NCBI RefSeq assembly: GCF_033568475.1
Contig: NC_133120.1
Span: forward strand, 49,035,751 to 49,099,750
From: Henckelia pumila
Lineage: Eukaryota; Streptophyta; Magnoliopsida; Lamiales; Gesneriaceae
Length of the DNA: 64,000 bases
Direction: 5' to 3'
Position 1 is the stretch's first letter; every line of letters starts with the position of its first letter. Below, one piece after another: positions 56,451 to 64,000 of the stretch. The notes beneath the pieces were generated by a model. It was not told where the DNA came from and did not search any database. It saw only the letters and a program-made list of their open reading frames with translations. The position numbers and the translations under genes are program-made.

Positions 56451-58741
56451 TGTAAAGTCCAAAAATCCATTAAACTTGCTCACGATTATTTAAAAATAAA
56501 TTTTTAATGATTTTATGCCTTAAATTGTTTGAGTTATGATTTAATGATTATGATTTCATGATTATGTTTATCTTACATTTAACAATTTTGATTAAGTAAA
56601 TGATTCCAGGTAGAGTTCGATTCTGGACTCGCGGGACGAGCCTAACCTATGAACGAGATAATAGAGTACATTTTTACGAGTATTTTAAGTATGATATTGT
56701 TACGTTTTTTTATAAACGAGTCAAAAGATAGCATTTTTATCAGACGATTCGAGATGTGTTTCTTTGACTGCATTTTAAGCAATCAATACACGATATGAAT
56801 TAATTGTGAAAACTACACTTAACAACCTTATACCCTACATGTTAGTGATTCCCTTGACATATTCTATCAGATTTCTCTATTATCCTTCTATCCCTTACAC
56901 GTTTTTCTCCTCCCCCTCACTATTCATCATCTCCTTCATCAAATCCTTCAAGATTCAAGTGACTTTTTGGTACCAGTTTTTAGTTCGTCCAAGGTTTAGC
57001 TCGTCACCGAAGTTCCGGATCAACTCCTCCTCCATTCAAGGCAAGTTTTTAAAGAATTTTTAAACCACCATTCAAGATATATCTATTTTGATAAGAAATG
57101 ATGTGTGTTGATGAGTTTTATGCATGATTTTAAAGATTTGAGAAACATAAAAGCATGATATTTATGATATCGTGATATGTAAGTCGTTCTTGTGAAATTC
57201 TTGATAAATAATGTGTGTTGATAGATTCTTATGGTTTAGAGTTGGAAAAGGACTGATTTTTAAGGTGTGTGTTGAATTTTGAAGTGTTGAGTTAGTTTGA
57301 GTTAAATCTTTGAAACGTTGCATGTGCTAGGTTGTCTTGGATTAGAGACACTTGTTTCAATTTTGTGGATTAAGTCAAATGTATTAATCCAAATGAGATG
57401 AGGCCAATTTTATATGAAATATAGCTTATTTATCTACAACTTTCATGTTTTAAGTTTTCTCAAAATCATTTTGGAAGATTGGCCAAAATTGCCCCGAAGT
57501 GTGTCGAGTGGTTTGAATTTCCGGTACTAATATATCTCGGTAGAATGAGCATAACATTTTACTGAAAAATCCAATTGAGGTGAGGTTTTCGGCATTAGAA
57601 ATCCATGATCAAGGTCTACAACTTTCATGTTTACTAGGTTTCCAAATCCCGAACTACAAATATAGTTTCAGTGCATACAACATGCTTCTCCAGAACAGGT
57701 CTCGCTCGAGCGAGAGTTAGTGCCGCTCGAGCGAGGATGGTTCTGTCCTAAAAATATTTCCATGCATGTTTTTAAGTTCTAAATGCATGATTATGATGTA
57801 TTAAGGTGTTTTAAGTATGTTTAAGAGTTCCTATGCAAACAGTTTCAAGTTTTACATCAAGAACGAAAAGAACGACTTACGTGGACCGATTACGTTATGT
57901 GATGCATGTACATGTTTATGTTCGTTCATGAAAGCTATATTCAATATGCAAGTATGATTTTAATCATGTATGATATGCATGAATTTATCGAGTAAATTTT
58001 TAAGATCACGACATAAAAGTTTATGAAAGGAATCATGATGTTATGATGAATGTTTTATGACATACTTGTCATACAAAGATGGAATGTTATGATGAAATGA
58101 TAATGATATGATATAAAAAATGAATGATATGTCGATGCATGAAAATATTTTGATGTCTTATGTGTCTTTGTGGTGGCAATACGGGAACGGTACTCCAGTT
58201 TGGGCTCCGGAGGGTCCCTCCCAAATACGGCTCAATGTACGGGTTAGGTCCTCCGGGATGAGCTGCAGAGGGGCCTCGGAAAATGAATGAACGAATATTA
58301 CGAGGCGTAATGCCATATGATTTTTGATCAACAGGAAAAGATGAATGTGCCCATAATGACGGTTGCCACAATTTCGCATAATTCGTCACCAAACGATAAG
58401 TTTATGTTATGTTATGTTACGTTTAAATGATAATTAAAATCTCATGATTTTTACTGCATACTCTTGCTGAGTCTTTAGACTCACTATACTTGAATGGTGA
58501 ATGTAATGAGGATGACATTTATGCATATGTCGACGAGTTCAATGCCGGGAATGAAGAAGAGCAAGGAGTCGGACCGGCGAGCGATGCATGAGTGTGTTAT
58601 GTGTTGAGTGTGTTGGTGTCAAGTTAATGAACTAAATGTTGTTATGTTGATTGAAGAAAATACGCTTTATGTTTCAAATTGTCATGATTTGGTTTGTAAA
58701 CTATTCTGAAATGTTTTAAGTAAGGTTTTATGTATGCATAC
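56451..58741 (+). mobile_element. Gypsy C LTR (at least 2.29 kb)
   Basis: Starts TGTAAAGTCC. It includes the 14-bp palindrome CTCGCTCGAGCGAG at 57701-57714 and a related CGCTCGAGCG at 57724-57733. No protein-coding sequence is recognised. The 3' boundary is not visible. Confidence 0.75.
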
Positions 58742-60011
58742 TGTAGTGACCCTTACCTGGATCACCTACTAAACAGAACTTAGGCATGCAATTAACTTAA
58801 TTAAATGGATATCAAAATAAAACTGTGGAAACCATAAACATTATACAATCCCAAGTAAAGGAATCTGTAAATACCCAAATATTATACAATCAGATCGAAC
58901 AACTGTATTAATCCAAATAACAACAGAAATAAACCTAGACGAAGCTCCAGCTGGCCAACCACTGCCTAGCCCCTCTTGGAATCACCCGCCTCGTCCAATC
59001 GCAAACCTGCCCCATGGAATAGGGTGTTCAGAAACACAGAGTACGAGATGTGAGCATAAAATGCTCAGTACGAGATTATGAGTATACATGCATGCAAAGT
59101 GAACTCCCTATAAACTCGAGGTCAAGGATCAGATAACAGAGACAGACCGGGCCCTGGTATGTAGCACGCTGTGTCGTCGCTTCAGGAGGTGGCTCCCATA
59201 CCATAATACAAGTGGATATGCCGGACCCAAATCGATGGAAGTCCAACCACTAACAAGATAGGGAAAAACCCTACTAACAGACATCTCGAAGGAGATAGCT
59301 CAGTATGCAAATGAATGCAGCATAATCAATGACATATAAACCATGCAGTCACATAATACATGCATACTCAGTCAGGATATCTCGAACAGTACTTCCGTAC
59401 CTCAAATCAGTGCAAGCTCTACCAACTCTAGGTCCACGCCTATAGTCTGCTCTACACTGCCAAATGATACTACTATCATTATAGTGCTCTAAAAGCCTTA
59501 ACTAAGCTATTGCATACTCCTAAATATTTATAGGAAGCAAAATCTATACCTTCGCCCGTCGTTAGCCCTTTGATGTCGATGCCTCCAGAACTTGGGCACA
59601 ACTCCGCTACGACTATTGAACGCCTCGACGAATCCCGGGTCAAGCCTAGGAAGGTTAGAACAACTCGAATATGACTAGAGTAGAGAGGAAATCCGGAATT
59701 GGCAATTGAAAATAAATTCTTGGCCTTCTATTTATAGACAACGATCGGAGCCTCCGATCCTCGATCGGAACGTCCGATCCTGCTATCGGAGCTTTCGAAG
59801 ATCCTGATTTTCCACGTGTCAAAATATCACTTGTTGACTTTGGATAGGGGTGATCGGAGCTTCCGATCCTGCCACACGTCATGCCTGACGTAATACCATC
59901 GGAGCTTCCGATCCTGTTCAGAGCTTCCGAACTCACCTTCGGAGCTTCCGAACTCTTCCCAGTAATTATGATTAATTCCTTAATTACTGATTTTGGTTAC
60001 GGGCTACTACA
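58742..60011 (-). mobile_element. Minus-strand gypsy B: 3' LTR (1,270 bp)
   Basis: On the minus strand it begins TGTAGTAGCCCG at 60011, after the purine tract GTGGGGGAGAA, and ends GGGTCACTACA at 58742. Positions 59740-59960 contain a cluster of GATCGGAGCTTCCGATC-type palindromes in the U3 part. It is homologous to the truncated LTR at 50270-51261. Confidence 0.85.
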
Positions 60012-61637
60012 TTCTCCCCCACTTAAGATATTTCGTCCTCGAAATCAGATCTTAAGTACTGAATATAATACAGAAATCAGAAACATTCTTTATTCAAATC
60101 AAACGTTTACAGAGTTTGTAACTGAATACAACTTAAGAATGAAATCAAAACAACTCAGGATGGTCTTCACGCATCCTGTCCTCAAGCTCCCAAGTAGCTT
60201 CCTTAGTGCCTCGGCGCTGCCATTGAACTAAAACCAGAGGAATGACTTTGTTCCGCAAAACCTTATCCTTATAATCCAGGATACGAATAGGTTTCTCAAC
60301 ATAGGTCAAATCCTTACTCACCTGAACCTCAGACCGCTGCAGAATATGAGACTCATCCGCCACATACCGTCGCAACAGAGATACGTGGAACACATTGTGA
60401 ATACTGGAAAGATGCGGTGGCAAGGCTAGTCGATAAGCCAAATCGTCAATGCTCTCCAAGATCTCAAACGGACCTATAAACCTGGGAGACAACTTGCCCT
60501 TAAGGCCAAATCTGAGAATCTTGCGGAAAGGTGACACTCTCAGAAACACTTTCTCCCCGACATCGAACTGCAAAGGCCTACGCTTGGTATTAGCATAGCT
60601 GGCCTGACGATCCTATGCAGTCTTAATCCGTTTCTTGATCTGATCAACAATGTCTATCGCCTGTTGGATAAACTCCGATCCCTCAGCCTGTCTCTCCCCC
60701 ACTTCTTCCCAAAAGAGTGGAGTACGACAACGTCGCCCATACAACGCCTCAAAAGGTGCCATCCCAATACTAGTATGATAGCTGTTGTTGTACGCGAACT
60801 CGATCAATGGCAAATGATCCTGCCAGGCTGAACCAAAATCCATGACGCACGCTCTAAGCATATCCTCCAAAGTACGGATAGTGCACTCTGACTGACCATC
60901 AGTCTCCGGATGATAGGCAGTACTCAAACTGAGAGTAGTACCCATCGCACGCTGAACACTCCCCCAGAATCTAGAAGTAAACCTGGGGTCCCGATCGCTG
61001 ACAATGCTAACAGGCACTCCATGAAGTCGAACGATCTCCTGAATGTACAACCGAGTCATACGATCCACATTGTACTCCCGGCTATAGGCAATGAAATGCG
61101 CTGACTTGGTGAGTCGGTCCACCACAACCTAGATAGCATCACAGTTCCTCGGGGATAGCGGCAAATGGGTCACAAAGTCCATTGTGATAAACTCCCATTT
61201 CCATTCAGGAATAGGCAGACTGTGAAGCAATCCTCCAGGTCTTCGGTGCTCTGCCTTGACCTGTTGACACACCAAAAATCTCGAAACAAACTGATAAACA
61301 CTGCGTTTCATTCCCTTCCACCAAAAACGAGTACGTAGATCCTTGTACATCTTGATGCTCTCAGGATGAATACTCAACTTAGTGCGATGCGCCTAAGACA
61401 AAATCTTCTCTCGCAACTCTTTATCCTGCGGAATCACAAGCCTACCAGATAAACACAAAAAGCCATCTGACTGATAATGAAATCCAGACGAGCTACCCTC
61501 GTTAGCTAGACGAGCTAAACGCTGGGTCTTTGAATCAGACATTTGAGCATCTCGAATCTGCGAATACAAAGCTGGCTCAGATAATATCGCAAACATCTGG
61601 ATACTCTGCATACCTTTCTTATGCTTGAAGGTATATC
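60012..61637 (-). mobile_element. Minus-strand gypsy B: 3' end of pol, interrupted by copia
   Basis: The internal region runs from the purine tract at 60012-60022 leftward-to-rightward on the plus map up to 61637, where a copia LTR is inserted in the RNase H/integrase connecting region (after the [15 protein letters not shown] segment). The remainder of the element is beyond the copia insertion and outside the window. Confidence 0.87.
60145..61637 (-). pseudogene. Gypsy B integrase and RNase H end
   Basis: Minus-strand segments in order: [40 protein letters not shown], the integrase zinc-finger region (HPESIKMYKDLRTRFWW, FLVCQQVKAEH with one Cys replaced), the core ([31 protein letters not shown], where R is replaced in SER) and the C-terminal block ([55 protein letters not shown], here with K before EATW). 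Stops occur near 61127, 61392 and 60614. It is related to element A (about the same length and layout). Confidence 0.9.
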
Positions 61638-63495
61638 TGAAAGAGTGGGTGCCCGGTGAGCCAACTTGTGGCTAAGGGCTTTTATGACTCTATGTATAAA
61701 CAATCTTTTGTTTAATATAATTTACACTTTTATAATGGCATTTACTTTATCTTTTATCATATTATTATGTTGTGACATACTATAAGATGTTTAGATGAAG
61801 ACCTTGAATATACTATAGTGTATGTAAGATGTGGTGGCACATGGGGATGGCTATCATGAAACACATCTTATAATCACTGTATATTCTAAACAGTTCCTAG
61901 TCGATTGAGCCGTCCGTTAAAAAGGATAAGGATCGCTCGAGATTGAGACTAGCATTTGCGATGCCGAGTACCACGTTTCATTGGTATGGAACATAGAGAT
62001 GTTCAAAGCATGCAAATGGATATTCATACGATGAATGATCAAACTACCCTATCCGGACTTTCCAAGTGATTATCACTTATCGAGTGGATAAAGTCCGCGG
62101 TTTTGGTTGTACACCATTAGTCCTTACTACTTGAAACATCATTGAGACTCTATATGCTAGTACTGTACTTTGACTCGTTTACCGACTCTATTGGGGTCAT
62201 CAGGTGTCGGGATTGGGTACAGTTACGACACATATGGGAGTCGATGCTTTGTTGTCAAGGATTCACCACATACTTGCTAGTGTGGATATCCTATGCAATC
62301 TGAGGAGATATTAGTGTGACGAATCTCTGGCCAGAGTAGATGATGTGTTTTAAGAAATGGTTTCTTAGTAGCACATGCGATGTCACTATTTGATCTTCAA
62401 GATGCATTGCATAGTTATCGAATCTCGAACGACTCTCGATTTACCAATAGTTGTTGATTCGATCGGGATATATGGATGAAGGGACCGTACTGTACGTTAA
62501 CCAAAATCTATTGGTTCTTGAAGACACTATCAGTGATACCTAGGGAATCATGGGGCGATGTTGCTAGGCGCTCTTACCATGATTTGATGGGCAAGTCGGA
62601 AATTGTTGTTTCGAGTCACAAGGAGTTGTGAGCCCACGGCTAGCTGTATCCCTGAACCATTGAGGGTCACACAAGTAATGGATTTTTAATCCCCGTTGAG
62701 ATAATTAAATTTAAAGAGTTAAATTTAGTGAATAAAGAAGTGGGACTTCTTATTTAAGAGTAGAGGGAGTAAGATTTCCTAAAATGACATAGTGATGGAC
62801 ATTTTTGGAAACCACTGAATTCGGATTCAGAAAAATTTATATTGACTTTAAAAGATGCAGAAATGGTTTCTGTGCACATTGGTGAAATTGGTTTATCAAT
62901 CTGAGTCACGATGAATTTTATATTAATTTCTGAACATGCGGGTTTTGCTTGTCAGGCTTGAACTTATGACTAATGGGCCCTATGCTGTTAGCAGCCCACA
63001 TTATAAATAAGTTATTGTAGTACAGAAATTACACACAACAGAGGTCATAATTTCGAAAACCTAGAGAGCCTCCTCTCTTGAGAATTCGGCCGGCCCCCCC
63101 CCCCCCCTCCCTTACAGAGTTCGAAAATCCAGTCTGTGAATTTTTGAATTTGCAGACTGATTTAACAGATCATATCTGTTCTATCTCATCGTAGAAACTT
63201 CTGATAGACTTTCTAGTGCAGTCTATCAGAGGGATTAAACTTCTGTTCGTGGACCTGATTGAAGAATTGTTCGTCAATCAGTTCCTGGGATATACAACAA
63301 GAGCAGAGTTATCTGTTGGTGTCCATAATCTCGTTTCGAGATTCAAGGTAAAAATTTAATTGTTATTTAATTTTTACACGCACAATTTAATCGTAAAGTT
63401 TTGATACCCATGATATGGAATCGTTCCATATAAAATTTTAAAACTTCCGCTGCACCGGGTATCAATTCTAATTGATCTGAACACCGTTTCCAACA
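61638..63495 (+). mobile_element. Copia 5' LTR (1,858 bp)
   Basis: Starts TGAAAGAGTGGG and ends TTTCCAACA, directly before a primer-binding site, so it is the 5' LTR of an element extending past the window. It is inserted in gypsy B. It is highly similar along its whole length to the copia LTR at 44221-46071, with a short C-rich run near 63093-63106 that the other copy lacks. Confidence 0.93.
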
Positions 63496-63496
63496 G

Positions 63497-63514
63497 TGGT
63501 ATCAAAGTCAGGTT
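63497..63514 (+). promoter_or_regulatory. Copia primer-binding site (initiator tRNA-Met type)
   Basis: TGGTATCAAAGTCAGGTT lies one base after the LTR end and complements the 3' end of initiator tRNA-Met with few changes. Confidence 0.9.
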
Positions 63515-63599
63515 GCTCAGATCAAGCGATTAAATTAATCGATTGTACAAAATTTTTAAGCCTTGTTTTTTTGAAACAAAAGGATTTTAAAATTTTAAA

Positions 63600-63750
63600 A
63601 TTAATGGGCAAACCCGGGGCAGTGAACGTCGCTGCCAAGCCGATCGCTGCCCAAGGGCAGCGATTCCATCGCTGCCTGGGCAGCGATCCAATCGCTGCCC
63701 AGGGCAGCGCACGGCGCTGCCCGGGATCGTCCCGGGTGGCCCGGGAAAAT
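63600..63750 (+). repeat. GC-rich hairpin repeats in the copia leader
   Basis: ATCGCTGCCC-AA-GGGCAGCGAT (63643-63664) is a near-perfect hairpin. ATCGCTGCC-GGCAGCGAT (63668-63687) and ATCGCTGCCC-GGGCAGCG (63691-63709) follow, then CCCGGGATCGTCCCGGG (about 63720-63736). They stand out in an AT-rich surrounding. The region is after the primer site and before any gag frame. Confidence 0.85.
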
Positions 63751-64000
63751 TAATTTTTATTTTTAATTAAAATTTTAATATGTTAAAATTCTATTTTTGG
63801 TCCGATCGAAAATTGTTTTTGATTGGTCCTCGAGGCGTCGGATCGAATTGTTCGAGTCCGAAAATTTTAAAATTGATTTTTGGATAAATTTGAATTTTTG
63901 GAAAATTTATAGATTTTATCCGTTAAATCAGATTTTATGAAATTAATTATTTTTGGTACAATTGATGATAAGATATGATCTTATGGAAATATTGAGTAAA
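63751..64000 (+). mobile_element. Copia leader running off the window
   Basis: AT-rich untranslated leader with no gag similarity yet visible. The element presumably continues beyond 64000. Confidence 0.6.

Larger units (their letters stand above)
55211..58741 (+). mobile_element. Plus-strand gypsy C: integrase end plus LTR
   Basis: A different gypsy family in opposite orientation to element A. The integrase remnant is followed by TTTCGAGGACGAAATTC, a purine tract AAGGAGGG and an LTR beginning TGTAAAGTCC at 56451. The LTR runs at least to 58741, where the LTR of element B begins, so its 3' end may be cut off. Confidence 0.83.

Overview
This is nuclear DNA of a flowering plant. The evidence is spliced genes with GT-AG introns, plant-type Ty3/gypsy and Ty1/copia retrotransposons, CACTA DNA transposons and a Cassandra 5S-type LTR. 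A eudicot, perhaps an asterid such as Lamiales, is my impression only; nothing here fixes the species. Only one ordinary host gene is visible, the 3' half of a plant epsin (clathrin adaptor) gene at 1597-3798 on the + strand. The other ~60 kb is nested mobile DNA.

Layout. 1-1596: upstream intron(s) of the epsin gene, holding a ~380-bp-offset direct repeat and a solo Cassandra-like LTR. 4818-49538: a tandem array of one Tekay-like gypsy deletion derivative. It contains four ~2.8 kb LTRs (6533-29360 interrupted, 32587-35383, 38623-41417, 46741-49538) separated by ~3.2 kb internal regions. Every internal region lacks gag, protease, RT and RNase H and keeps only the C-terminal part of integrase. 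The first LTR is split by a complete 20,029-bp CACTA transposon (CACTA-1, 7146-27174) with 16-bp terminal inverted repeats and a perfect GCC target duplication; the other LTRs show the empty site. CACTA-1 carries an apparently intact TNP2-type transposase gene and a second, nonsense-mutated gene (Transposase_24-like plus Ulp1-like domains). It also holds fragments of host genes: a G-type lectin receptor kinase, a CAAD/CURT1-like exon, an unidentified conserved protein and a terpene synthase.

Within the right end of CACTA-1 sits a second complete CACTA element (CACTA-2, 20826-27097, 6,272 bp, TSD TCT). It has no transposase but carries fragments of at least four host genes in the same orientation: V-ATPase subunit c, plastid TypA/BipA GTPase, a calcium-dependent protein kinase and TRAPPC13. 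Several captured exons keep canonical splice sites and matching phases, so a spliced chimeric transcript is conceivable. This is the most interesting part of the window.

The fourth internal region of the array (41418-46740) is broken by a 5'-truncated copia element (RNase H plus 3' LTR). 49539-64000 is a patchwork: a Tat-like LTR fragment, a decayed minus-strand Tekay-like element with its 3' LTR, a plus-strand gypsy integrase end with its LTR, a second minus-strand gypsy 3' end, and a copia 5' LTR with primer-binding site and a GC-rich hairpin leader running off the window. Nesting gives relative ages: gypsy array, then CACTA-1, then CACTA-2.
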